A DNA stretch of 64,000 nucleotides, from contig CAJNYU010004134.1 of NCBI GenBank assembly GCA_905331475.1, positions 169,844 to 233,843 of the forward strand. The letters are read 5' to 3'. The notes beneath the pieces are model-generated. The model was not told the DNA's origin. It worked only from the letters and a program-made list of their open reading frames with translations, and did no database searches. Source of the stretch: Rotaria socialis (taxonomy: Eukaryota; Rotifera; Eurotatoria; Philodinida; Philodinidae). Below, one piece after another: positions 1 to 14,000 of the stretch. Every line of letters begins with the position of its first letter. Within the stretch, counting starts at the first letter, position 1. The position numbers and the translations under genes were made by a program.

Positions 1-933
1 AACTTTGATTCAAAGATCGGAAACGATTTTTTTATTAGATAAATTATCGCCATGAACCTTGAAATATCGTACGGAGATCTATAATAGTTCATCAGATCTG
101 ATCAAGGCAATCGAACTTTTTTGTGTGGTAGTATATTCGTTGCAATTTTACTTATGTTAAATCCCGACTTGTTAAGAACTCACAGTAATATCGATATTGA
201 AAGTTGGCAAAAATATCTCAGTGTAGACATCTAATTCAAACTGATTTGATAAAATTCAAACATACTAATGGCTTCTACTTGAGTATAGGTTTTATGTGTG
301 AATTTCGCGGAATAGTCGAGTGAGAATATTGCTTCCACTCATGATTTGTATGGTAAAATATTTCGTAAACACAATTCTATGAATATCACCTACGTTAGAG
401 AAAGAGTATTGAAGTACTTGGATTTCTGATATTCCAACTCGGTTTGTTGGAAATATCGCGTGTCACGTCTATTTAATCCATGCAAAAAATAGTGTGAGGT
501 TTTATATTCATAAGCGAAAGTTTTGTGAGAATAACACCAGATTACCTCTTTCTGTTCTTCCTCGTAGACAATATTTATTTTCTTTATTTGCGTACTAATT
601 CCGTCTGGGTCGATTGATGTGGTTTATCATGAGACACTATCTTGCCTAGGGATTTTAGTCATATTAGGATATCTGCTGTATAGAAAAATATCTATTAACA
701 AATAAATTAATAGATACTTTGTTAAGAAATAATTGCACACATCCTAATACGATCATTGACCTGAGAAAATAATTCTTTGATCTTTCCATGTAAATATTGT
801 TCCGGGACTGATCGATTGCGTACTGTTAAATCTCACGTATACTATCAGATATGACAGAAAGTTATTTTATGTTCAATCTATCAAAACCTTGTTTTAGAAT
901 TGAAAACAAACGAGTAAAGTGGCACTGTGCAAT

Positions 934-1217
934 ATGAGTGTAAGTTACTGTGTGATCAGTTTCGAAGAAGCTAAATACTGATTTTTATTTTGTAGGATAA
1001 TCAAGAAAATAATACAGACCCTGCTGGCACAGAATCTGATGATCAAAAACGAGTAGCAGATGAGGGTGATATATCAGTAAGTATGTTCAGTTGTTTTTCT
1101 ACAAACTATGAAACTACTAATAAATAGACATTAATCGCCGCGCGCCGATCAAAAATATGTATCCACCGGAAGAACTTACCACATGTACTCATGCTCCCAA
1201 TAAACAATCGGATATAA
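934..1217 (+). CDS. Possible three-exon micro-gene, 58 residues, unknown
   Basis: Candidate exons are 934-939, 996-1076 and 1128-1217. The first is only ATG AGT followed by a consensus GTAAGT donor. A 56-bp intron ends in TTTTGTAG, a second 51-bp intron runs from GTAAGT to AAATAG, and both sizes match introns of the confident genes in this window. Phases are consistent and the frame ends at TAA 1215-1217. The middle exon is very acidic and polar (rich in D, E, N and Q); the last is basic and begins in a small GC-rich patch. I do not recognise the protein. It could also be the 5' end of a longer gene whose remaining exons I could not find, or a chance arrangement. Confidence 0.3.
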
Positions 1218-4200
1218 TGTTTTGCCCACATCATAATGTTATGTGGCTTAAAATTGAAATGTACATTAATATGTAATCAATTCAAAGATACAACGGAAAA
1301 TTGAAGTTTTCTTGAATATCGGTTCATTCTGTAATATTTACTCCCAAAGTTTACGTTTTATGTATAGCATTGAATTTTAATTTCATTTGTATTAAATTAC
1401 GAAGATTTTTCTCTCCGCCTAATATCAAACGATTTATACAATTTCGAGAAACGACATAGTTGATTTCTTCGTGTACTGTTACTGACTTTCCATTTTGATC
1501 ACATTGTAAATGAAACGACACATGTCTCAACATGCCACAGAAGGGTGTGAAATAGATATGTATTTCCTTCTGCAGAACAAACAAATATGGCTACTTCATT
1601 GAGTTTGTTTTTCTCTGTGATATCGTTCCCAACTTTCCGTACGAGTGTATGTGAATGGAAGCTGAGAAATCGCGAGTTTAACTAATAGTCTTAGTTAATT
1701 GCACTCACAATATTAACCTCAATCTAGTTTGAATAACGATTTATACTCTGAAATTCAAATATGTGCATGTATGTCAAAGTTAACAGTGAAATTCTTCATT
1801 GAATAGATGCAACTGGGAATATTGAACTTTCACTATTTAATTATTTAACTATTCTATTTTGCCCAAAATACAAAATGTCACATTTCGGTCGCTGTGGATG
1901 ACGTGAAAACAGAATATTTGAATAATGGAATTTAATTTCCAAGTTAGAGAATAGTATTATACCCTAAAGCTACTTATGCATTTACCCATAAGGTTATACT
2001 AAGAATCAGTACATGAAAGCGTTGTGAATGATAGTAGACTGAAAATTATCATACAGACAATTCTAGAAAAATCATGAACTTCAGTCTTTCTCACAAATTT
2101 TACAAACAAAAAAGATTCTACTCCATTAAGATAAGTGATTGACTTATATTCGAATCTACATGATGAAATCAAATTCATTTTTTTGACAAAGAAACGATGT
2201 GATTATCCTTTTTTGCGAATGCTACTGATAATGGGCCTACATAAATGCTCATCAAGATTCATAATCGCAGCTGAATTATTAGCATATATTAGCGTGAGAA
2301 TAATCTCAGTTAGAAGAACGATCGACAGGCTACCAAATGCAGTTCTCAAACTCTTGTATAATAAATAGAAATTCATTACACTGGCCTTTTCAAGTATGAA
2401 CAACAACAAAAAATTGGGCATAACATTGTATATACGACGATTGGCTTTTTCTTTTATAATTATTCGATTTAAATGACTAAAATAAATGTATATGCCGAGA
2501 AATCTCTGAATTTTAAACTTAGACTTGGTTGGATTTGTGAAAAATAACGATTGGTTTTGTTTTTATTCAAATTTTATTGGATAAAATGTAGTTCATCTCT
2601 GCATTTTTCAGATATTGAAAATGAGAATAGTGCAAGATGACACATGAATGTTGAGTCAAAACTATATACACTATGAAATGTTTTGTATATTTCGAGAAGC
2701 GTTAAAAAAAGTTCTAGCTTCTAATTTTTTCTTAGTCATATATTAAACATTCAGATATTTTGAATGATACATTGGTATTGTGCATTGATACACAATGATA
2801 AAATGGTCGACTTGAAATTTCAACTAGAAGATTCACAGAAATAAAATTACTAAAATCTCTATTGTTGTTGTTGCACTTGATCTGAAACATATAAGTTGTT
2901 CAGAGAGCCACTAGATATAGAGAAATTTAAATGTTTTCATCGCTCTTCAACCAAATAAACTGAATTTTATTTGAGTTTAGATGACAATAGGACATTTTTA
3001 TCGGCGAAGGCGCAGTCCCTCTATAGTCATAAAACCAGTAAACTTGTTTTTACTATATCACTAGTTAGCTAGGATGAAGATTTATTTATCATTTAAAAAA
3101 AGCTGTAATCTTGTGATTTTGTGCTGAAAAATAACTAGATTAGTTGCTAATTTTAAAGATTGTCTGACTTCTCTATTTCTTTCTGAAACAGCTATAAAAC
3201 ACACACTTATATTATAATTATATCAACTATCTTGATTAATAAATTGATAAATGAATATACTACAGTATTGGGCCCAAGTTACGAGCAACAAACGTTTGTG
3301 TTTGGTTTATTTAAATATTGAAGAAACGTTTGTTGGCTACATGACTACAGACGAACTCTGCCCTCGTCAATAAAAACGTGTACCTGCCGTTTAACCTAAG
3401 AAAATAAATCAGTTCATTTGACTCAAGAGGCATAAAGATGTGCAAAGTTCTGTACATCTAGTGATTTTCTGAACACTCCACAGACATGAGAAACTAACTT
3501 GCCTAGAATATTATCCAATAAAATTTGAATGAAAAAATCTATCATCATTGCTCAAAGGCACATTTGAAAGAATCAACATTTGAAATTCATATAGAGTTTT
3601 GATTTGAATCATATACATTAAGAACACAGAAAAATATGTTCAAACCTCATGGATAGAGTCGTATACCAAATTTTATATTGTCGTTCTTGTTTAAAATTTA
3701 GTGTCATCAAGTTCAATCATATTAGTTTCTCAAAATAGCATTCATTACATTTTAATGTATTATTTCAAAAGAAATCGCTTGTGGGCTCATTAATGATGCA
3801 TATTTGAAGATCCTCTGTTACTCAAGTGAACATATTTTCGGAAAATATCAATAACATAAAGGAAAAAAACCATCAATAGAAATGATACTTCCAATGCCTA
3901 TAAAATCTAACCAACGGTCAAAACTATCCAAATTAAAAATGCAGAAACTGTAAATTTACGGAACGCTATTGTAGTGAAAGGTATTTCAAGTTCAGCTATG
4001 CAACTAAACGCTCTATGCCTGTATGATCAGCAGAGCTTATCTCCAAGAACTTCAATTTTTGGTTTCTGAGCAACTTCTTTCGACCTATGCATTTAGTAGA
4101 TATTAGCTTTTTCAGTTAGATTCATGAATCTATAGTGATCCTACCTTAAGTAGAATGGCTTGTAGACAATTAACATGGTTTTTAATCAATAAATATGAAC

Positions 4201-7200
4201 AGAATATAAAAAGAGAAGTATAATACCACCAATCCTACTTATACAAACATAAGAACCAGACACAATGAGAACGTCAACCAAAGAAAGATATCAAACAGCA
4301 GCAATAAAAAAAGACATTTATACATCATGTTTCTACGTCAAGTAAGTTCTAACATTCAGAATGGAGAACTACACACTAGTTTTTTATCAAAAATTTGCTA
4401 GGAAATAGGAAAACCTATCAATAGTCATGCAGAGTTTAGCTCTATAATATAGGGCTCAAGGTTTTGTAAACGTCGAAAACAATGAAAATTAACAGTTGGA
4501 GAGATATTTGAAACTTCATATTAAAAAAATGGTAGAAATTCGTAGTAATCAATGTTAAAGTTGAAATCTAAGAATAAGTAATTTCCAAAGAAATTGTAAT
4601 TAGTTTCCTCCCTGTTGCATTAGATTTTTTTTCTAAGTTAATAAAAAGCATTTCGGTATAATTTCAAACTGTTCTTAAAGTATCATATCAAATAGTTTGT
4701 AATGAATGAATATTTCTAACGCACATTGATTCACATATTGATAAATAATGCTTTCGTTCTATTAACGTCGATACGCATTCATCTTCTTTTTTTTCTGATT
4801 AATACATGAGTTATCCAGAGAGAAAATCGAACATATACATATATATATATATATATAATTAAATTTAAGTATTAAAGATTTGTGACCATTTTCAGCACTT
4901 ACTTGCATATTGGTGAGCAAATAACACGCATAAGTCTTACTTTCTTTAACAAACTGTGACAGCTTTTTATGTTTAAATAGGACATAAAATACGTAATACA
5001 TTTCATCGTTGCTACAATGATTAATGTTATTTCGTTTTTATATTGCAACAAATAATGAATAGAAGCATCTTTCTGTAAAATTGGTTTTCACGGCTTCGTA
5101 CATGTTTTTTTTTCTTTTTCAAGGATTCATAAAATCGGTCCAATAGCCAGAGTATGATTTAATAAAGCAGTATACGAATGAATATACTCCGTTTTTCTTC
5201 TTTTACATATAAATGGACTTCAATTCAGATTGCGAATGTTAATAAACCAAGTGAAAGTAATGAAAGTTGTAAAAATGTTGTTATGAGTCATAATTTTATG
5301 TGTCTTAGAGAATAATTTCCAGGCTTGCAATAGAAATGAGAATAAGAAATTAATATTGCTTCTGTCTATTTTCTATTTAAAGTTATTTAACAGGGAAAAT
5401 GTTATTTTTCACCGATTATGTAAAAACCATTCATCATATTTAACATATTTCCCAAGTTGTGTCAATCCATTATGCTAATTGGATTTATTTCAAAGAAGAA
5501 ACGAGATAATTCAATAACCAGTGTAAAGAGTCTCGTAGATAAATCCACAGACTATTTACATTTCAGACAGTTTATTAGAATAAAATAGTCATTGATTATC
5601 ATTTAATGAAAGAATTACTGTTGCTTTTGATTGATCCAACTGTCGATAATGACAATAAATAATAAAGCTCTTTGTTTTATTTCATAAAAACGAGTGTTCA
5701 TTTGAACATAACCAGTATTATTGACAGAAATTATAATTTACTAATTGTATGGGATTTATAATTAATCACATTCTATTTATTCGCTTGTTGTATTAAAATA
5801 TTCTTTGGTTTTACGAAATATCGACGTATAAAAAGGAGACTGATGTTAATTTGATATATTCAAGTTTCTTTAATATTTAGAATTATTGTGTGCTTTAGTT
5901 GTTTAGTTTCTTGTATGATTATATGGGTCACCAATGACCTCGTTACTTTTTATAGTAAACTTTTGATTATGTTTTATAGCTCTTGGTAAAAGAGAAAAAA
6001 AGAATAATAATGCACAGGTAGTGCCCAAAAGCAAATATGCATGCACCATAGTCAATATGAATCATTATAGATATACATAACAAAAATGCAACACATAAAA
6101 GCTATGATTTCGCTTGATTCAAATTTTACAGAGATATTTATTAGTTATCGTTCACTGGCAGATATTCGTTTTCCATGAACAATCTAGTATTATGTTGTTG
6201 AATACAAACAATAGTGATTAGTATGTCGTCAGTCAGTATCCCCCAATTATTCTTTTGTAACTACAAAAGCATACATAAGCAAAATTTTGAAATGAAAACT
6301 AAGTGAAAAATATACACTGGGCGTTTGATATATTCGTCATTCATGGCCATCTCTTGCGCCATTTCATAAAGTAAGTTAGCTAAAAATATATGGAGCAATA
6401 CTTAACTTTTAAATTATAGAGAAGTATGCTTTTCAAATAAACCAATTATTACAAGAATGTACAATCGATCTCACAGAAGTTATTTACTAAGTGATGCAAA
6501 TATTTACAAAAGAAATATTATATAAAAATATATATTACAAATAATTAACACTATTGATATCGAGTGTAATATTAATTAATTCATATCATCAATTTAGTTT
6601 TCATTTTTTAACTTCCATATTATATTAAATGTCATTTTTAAGTGAGAGTGTATTTAAAAAAACGCGATAAGTATTATTACGTTAGTACATGCCGAATAAA
6701 TCACTGTCAGAAATATGTGCTGCTAGTCATTGTCCAATCATCAATTATATATTAAATATTTTGCACTACGATGCATATCATAATCAACATAATCAAATTT
6801 ATGTTTTTTTCTCTTAATTATTAAGCATCTTGCCAGTCACTTTTTTTTATGCAGTTCAATACTTTAAGTTCTCGTACACTTGAAACTGAGGAAATAACAA
6901 TGGGCTAAATTTTTTTCTTCTCTGCTGGCATTACTGATCACTGATCAGTGGTTTTTCTATAAGGTTATTGTGGTTCAAAGTTAAGATTTTAGTTATCAGA
7001 TTTTATTTTCATGATCTACTAAATACTCTATCTTATACATATATAAGTATGTGAAAAAATCGATTATTATTTGTAGAGGAAACTAGCAAGAAAAATTCAG
7101 CTACATACAAGACGATCAAAAAGCATATTATTTAAAATGCTCAAGTATATTACTCATATACCACAGTACGAGTTCAATTTTACTACAAGTTTATCGTATG

Positions 7201-8066
7201 GAATTTATAGTAAGCACTCATATGGCTATTGTTATCACCATGCATGCATGAAACTCTACAGTGAAAATGGGATGCAAGTGTAGCTATGACTCTTCTCTTT
7301 AGTCAGATGAAATGATGCACATCTCACACCCATATATTTTACCCAAAAAAGAAACATTCTAATATCGATTCTTCAATATTATTTGTCACTTATTCGTTCA
7401 AGTTCATTGACATAAAGACTTAAAAAATTTTACGGGTGTATTACAGAACACAAACATGAAAACAGTATCTAGTATTTATAACAGCTATTTATTAGATTAT
7501 AGAATTTATTTCTTAGATTATTCCGAGTTACTTTAATCGAACCAATCAATGGCAAGTAACTTTATTTCATAATATCTGTTTATTGGAATTCTTTTTCATG
7601 CATTTCAAGATATTCCAAGAACAAAAATAGAAGTGAACCCAGCTTTATGATGATATCGATCATCTTCTTTTCTAACTCTTCTCTACATTGATAATGAGTA
7701 CGAGAATCATTATAGTAGAAAAGAAAATGATGCTTGCTCTTGACTATTATATGCAAACCGTAGAATATTTTTATATTCAATTGGAATATTGAAAGAAAAC
7801 TTGATTTAATTCGTATTTTTAATCAGTCGACCTTGCAGAAAACGAATGCTGCACATATTATACGTGTCATGAGAATTAGCGATTCAATCAACTGATTTTC
7901 ATATTTACATAGTAGAATAGCACCTGTGACCCGTCTCTATTCTATTCTTTCATTATTCTTCTTTTCTTTTGATTTTCTATAGACAATAAAGCGAAGAATT
8001 CATTTGATTTGATTTGATTCGATTCGACTCGATTCGATTCACTTTCAATTATTATTAATATCGAAA
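1218..8066. other. Gene-poor AT-rich stretch
   Basis: I see no open frame with coding character on either strand over nearly 7 kb. It holds an (AT)n run at 4838-4857 and, at its right end, a GATTTGATTC-type tandem run just before the cadherin-gene start. The 5' untranslated region and promoter of the cadherin-type gene must lie near the right end, but I could not place them. Confidence 0.5.
8003..8040. repeat. GATTY short tandem repeat
   Basis: Five-base units alternating GATTT, GATTC and GACTC run for about 38 bp. They end 26 bp upstream of the ATG at 8067, so they probably lie in the 5' untranslated region or core promoter of the cadherin-type gene. Confidence 0.7.
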
Positions 8067-11000
8067 ATGTTTGCTTTGCTTCTTCTACTCATTTTGATTC
8101 ACAACATCTCATTAATTGAAATTGAACAATCACCAAAACACTTCCAGGTATTTATTCTGTATTAAATATTTCTTTCTTATCTTTTTCATTTTTGTCGTAG
8201 ATAAACGAAAATTCTCCGAATGGTACCACTATTGGTATAATTAAAACATATCCATCTGATTATTTGATGACTTTAATTGATGGTGCTAATGGACATTTTG
8301 ATCTCAATTCAATGGGCGAACTTTTCGTAAGTACTTATTTTATTCTTGTCCTAAATCATAATCTAAATATTATATAATTATGTGGACGGAATTAAATATA
8401 TATTTTTGTTTTCATTATGATATATAAAAAAAAAGGAAGGAACAAATAGAAAACGATGTCTGCTCTATATGAGTATTTAACATGTCACCGTATTGGTAGA
8501 AAGCCATGTACGGATATCTCTTCCTGTGGTATCCATCCATCGGATATTAGCTTTTATTTTTTCCACAGATGATAGAAAAGCACGTTCAGCTATTGATAAA
8601 TTTTCTGTTTCAATCATAAAGTTTTGAACGATATCTAATTCATACTGTGTATTAATGTATTGTAATATATTTTCAACAATATTTGATAATGTAAAACTTA
8701 GCCCACCTAATTTTGAAACTAATTCCGACCACCGTTGACTAATAAAACGCCAAGTTAATTTTTGTCCACCTGGTTGTACGCTAATGCGACCAATAAATGA
8801 TGATGAATCTTGCAAGCGTATGTAATCATTAGTTAATGTCTCATTCAGTAATTTTTCCAATAATGTTGCGTTTCGTGTACATGTTAATGCGAAACCTAAA
8901 CGATTTTTTTCCACTTGATCATTTGTTTGTTTATATTGATTTTGTATATATAAGTAATCTTCAACTGTACCATTTTTAATACCTTGACAATAGACAGTTG
9001 TACGAAAATCTGGATTTATTGGATGTGTTGTTGGGTTCTGACGCCATAGTTGATATTGTAATATGGCTTCTCTTATGCATGCTTCATGACCGTTTGAACA
9101 TAAATCACTAATAATAAGTGAACGTAATTGACGAGATAAATAATCTGATGTACTTGGTGCTATGGACCATCCGAGAAATACATACGCTGGTTCTTCTATT
9201 GTACGAATATATTTTTGTAATTGTTGATATTCAATATTGCTTTCATTTTGACCAAACATAACTGTTAAATATTGTAAATTGGTTGAAAAAGCTGAGAATG
9301 GGATATAGTTTATTTCATGACATAGATATACAGATAAATCTAATGGTATAGTAACATTTAAATCTCCCGAACGTGTTAAACTAAATGAATCATCAATTAA
9401 TTGTGCACGCGATACAATAGGAATTTCAGATACATTGTTTTTTAAAGAATTTATTAATAATTTCCAATTTTGATCGTCATAATTAACACGATAAAAACCA
9501 AATTCATTTGTATTGAATAAAATCCAATCATTGGATGGTCGAATATCTGTTAATTGCACTGTTTTATTTGGTGATAACCAGTAAAATGTTGATAATGTTG
9601 AATCTATCATATAATCATACGGTATATACCACTGAAACTCAAGTGGTTTGAATGGATTTACATAACTAGATTTATTATGTACAGCATTTGGATCGAGAAG
9701 AAAACGTTTCTGTTTAAGTATTAATGTATTATCATTATAATTACGTGTTACCATTAGTACGGGATATCCTTCTTGTAATGTCCATGTATCCATTATTTGT
9801 TTTACTGTATAACCACCTAGTGTAATTGGACTTGTAACATTTGTTAGAAATGCCCATAATTCGTCTTGTACAGCATTATTATATTTAAAGTAATCTAAAT
9901 AATTACTTATACCTTGAAAAAATGTTGTTTCATTTAAAACAGAATATATCATCCGAAGAATCGATGCACCCTTATCATCTAAATAGTAAAACAAAAATTA
10001 ATAATTATAAACAAATCAAATTGGTTATGAAACGAAAATTTTTTTAGAAGAATATTTACAGGAAATCGCATCAAATATTGAATTAATTTCATCTGGATGT
10101 GTTACTTCAACGCTTATTGGATGGCTTGAATAAAGACTATCCATAACAAGTGCACGTTGAACAGTTGCTATTGAAATTTTTAGAAAAAAAGATACACATG
10201 ACTGTAGAAATCCTATTTTAACAAGAAATATAATCTATTTTACTTGTAACAAATACATCAAGTGCCTCAAATTCTGGATTTGCGTTGTTAAGAGCAATAA
10301 CTTCAACCCATGATGCAAATCCTTCATTTAACCTTTTAAAATATCAGAAATATATAAATGTGAAACAAAAATAAAATCTTTCTATATTGAATTACCAAAT
10401 GTCATTCCACCATTTTGGTGTAACAATATTTCCAAACCATTGATGAGCTATTTCATGTGAAACAACTTCACCAACACGAAGTTTATTTGCTAAATTGCCT
10501 GTTTCACTATTGTAAAGTAATGCTGTTTCACGATATGTTATCAAACCCCAATTTTCCATAGCACCTGTGCAAAAAAATGCTTCAATAATTGTTCATTGTT
10601 CTTACATTTTCGATACTTACCAGCTGAAAAATCTGGTATGGCGAAATGATCACATTTACTCAATGGATAAGGAACATTGTATGATTGTTCAAAATACGTT
10701 ATAACATGTGCTGCAACATCTAAAGCAAAATCGCCGTCACCTTTAGTAATTGCTTCTTGTCGTCCACACACACTAACACTAATATCATGTAATGATAGAT
10801 TTGTTATGCATTGAAAATCAGTTAAAACAAATGCAACAAGATATGTTGACATTGGTGGAGTTTGTTCAAAACGTGCTAATAAACGACCATTGGATAATAC
10901 TTCTGGTATATTATTATTCAACATTGCACCGTTTGATCGAACAACAGTAAAACTTGGATCATAAGTTATAGATATTGTGAAATTTGCTTTAAACAATGGT

Positions 11001-14000
11001 TCATCAAAACATGGAAATACTTGGCGTGCAATAGTTGGCTTCAAAGAAAAATAATTTTGTTTCGGTGAAAAATTGTTTTATATTATAAATGAGTACTGTA
11101 GACAATTCGAAAAGACTGCTTTGGTATTCAATATTTTATACATACGTTTTACTTTGTTCAAAAAATAATTAATATCATTTTTCCTAAACTATGAAATATC
11201 AATCAGAAATGTCTACTGTCCACAAACGAACGAAGTCGTGTCCTAATCTAATAACAAGTTCAAGATTCAGTTTTTACCGATTGATTCATATGTATCTCTT
11301 TGATTATTTGTTCACTAGTCGGTATCGTCTATATTGGAAAATTAGACTAGATTCGATTACTACGTTTTGTTTTTCTCAAAATGAGAACCTACATTAAACA
11401 CTAAAATCTATGCGAAGTTATTTACTTGTCTTTTATGAGATATTCATTTTTTGAGTTTACAAAAAATATTGTAAGTAGTTTTGAATAAAATTTATTCTAT
11501 TAGGAAATCTTCGTAACTGAAATATTCGCCAATAGGTGGAAACAATCAATCTATTATTATAATTTTATCTCTAGTTATCTCTTGAAAAATTCATTTGTTT
11601 TCGCAGTATTTTCAGCATTATACTGTTATTCATCTACAATAAATTTTAATAGTAAAATATTGCAAATACTAGATTTGTATTGTAGAATAAAATCTCATAA
11701 GACATCGTTCACAACAGCAATATCATTCCCTAAAATGGCACTCTGACATTAGACGCTTTCACTGATATTTCAGGATTATCACTATTTTTTGTGCTTCTTC
11801 AACATTGATATGTTCGAAAAATTATAACTAAACTAAGAATAATGTATAGATAATATGCAACTGAAAATAAGCACAACAAAAAGAATTCTTATATTTTCTA
11901 ATAATTATAGAGCGTAGATGGTCTTATAGATCGTTACATTGATCAGCAGAATTACAGGTCATATTTAAATCGGAATAAAGATTCATAAACTTAAGTTACA
12001 TTCGAAAATTCATCTTTTATTTACCTGCATATGTGTTGCGCCGATGTTATGTGTAATAATTTGGTTTGTTGTTGTATTAGTTACATTATATCTACTTAAA
12101 TAGAATCCTGCCATTTCTCTATCTAATTCTGCTGTGTGTGCTGCTTCAAATTCATATTCTTCACCTTTAGTACAACGTTCTCTCAAACGGCATAAAAGAA
12201 CTTCTGATGATGTAACTAATGTCCAATCACTAATAAGATTATTTTTTGTACCAACACGTGTTAATATTGCATAGGATAAACGTAATTTTTTCATATGTAT
12301 ACGAAGTTCATTTGTTGAACGTGCACAGCGTATACGTATACGTGTATGACCTAAAAATGTTGTATTGGGTTCTGCATTATTTGGATAGATTGATTTAAGA
12401 AAAACATCAAAATTCAATTGATATCTTGATGGAAACCAATCAAGTGGAAGACGAATTGCAAGTGTTCGATTTAAAAACCATTCTTCTAAATTTGGTTTCG
12501 ACTTACTGACCCATTGAATATTTGCACGAATACGTTCAATAGACGATTTAAATTCAGTTTCAGCTGCGCCCTAAAAACAAAACAAAACATATATATATAT
12601 ATATAAATAAAATGAAATAATTAACAAACTTTATCCGTTATTTGTTCAGTAAATCGTTCGAATTCTTCTAATTGTAATAATGTATTAAATCTTCCTGTAA
12701 CATCTTTTATTAATTCAGCAAAACTAAGTGAACCACCATAATCAAGAAATAATTGTGTCCATCTTGAACGTACAAATGTCCAACATTCCGTTTCAGCAAT
12801 TAAATTTCGACAAATTAATCGAATACCACCTAAAACATCTTGTCGACGAATTATATTTTGCTCAGTATTTATATGTATATGAAGTAAATATCGAATCAAT
12901 TCAATATCACGTGTACATGTTAATGCTGCTTGTATACGTGCTTTTTCTTGTGGATCATTTGATGCTTGATATTCTCGAAGAAGAAATTGAAATCTTGCTC
13001 GATCACCTAATCGTATACTTGTACAATAGACTACGCGTCTCTGATTCGGTTCAATCGTATTGTTTGATGGTGAATTAAACCATTGTTCAAATAAATCTTG
13101 TGCACGTTTTATACAATGATCAAGATCATATCGACATGCTGTTGATACAATCATATCACGATGTAATGTATCAAGCCATTTATCAGTGAATTGATTATCA
13201 TGCCAGCCAAGTTTATTATAAATGGGTAATATAAGATCAACTACATAGGAACGAAAACGTTCATATAAATAAAGACCTGAACTACTTGATGCAATCATCT
13301 GTTCAATATATTGAAGACCCGAAAGAATGCGTTCCCAAACAATATATGAACCTTCTAAAGGACTATATTCAAGTAATTCAAAAACAAGCGATGCTGAAAG
13401 AATATCTAAAAGAAAGAAAACAAAATCATTTAATGAATGAAAAAATATCAAGCTAAGAGATTTTCTTGGTTTACTTGGCCGAGCTAAATTGAATGCATCA
13501 TCGATAAGGCCACTTCGTTCAACAATAGAAAATTTTTGGTGATCAGTTTTAAATTGTTGAATAATTTTTTTCCAATTCTCTCTATCATAATTTGCACGAA
13601 AAAATCCTAACAATTCAGGATTCACTAATATCCATTCATTTGATTGAACATTTGTTGTCATACTCATTGTAGTTTTTGAAAACCATATTAAATCTGTTGA
13701 TAATGATGAAGGTGATTTTATTTTTAAAGGTATTGACCATATGTAATTATATGGAGATTTTGATGGTTGAGCTTCGGAATCAAATAAGAATTGTTTTTGA
13801 CTTATTTTGATTGATTGATGTTCATAATCACGTATGATTTCAACATATGGATAACCCATTTGATTGGTCCATGTACTCATTATGTCACTTAGACTTGTAT
13901 TGAATGGTAATTGAATATTATCTTCATGCATTTGTTCACCTAAAGCTTTCCATAAATCCATTTGTCTTGCTGTTGAAAATAAGTGTTGTGATAAATATTT

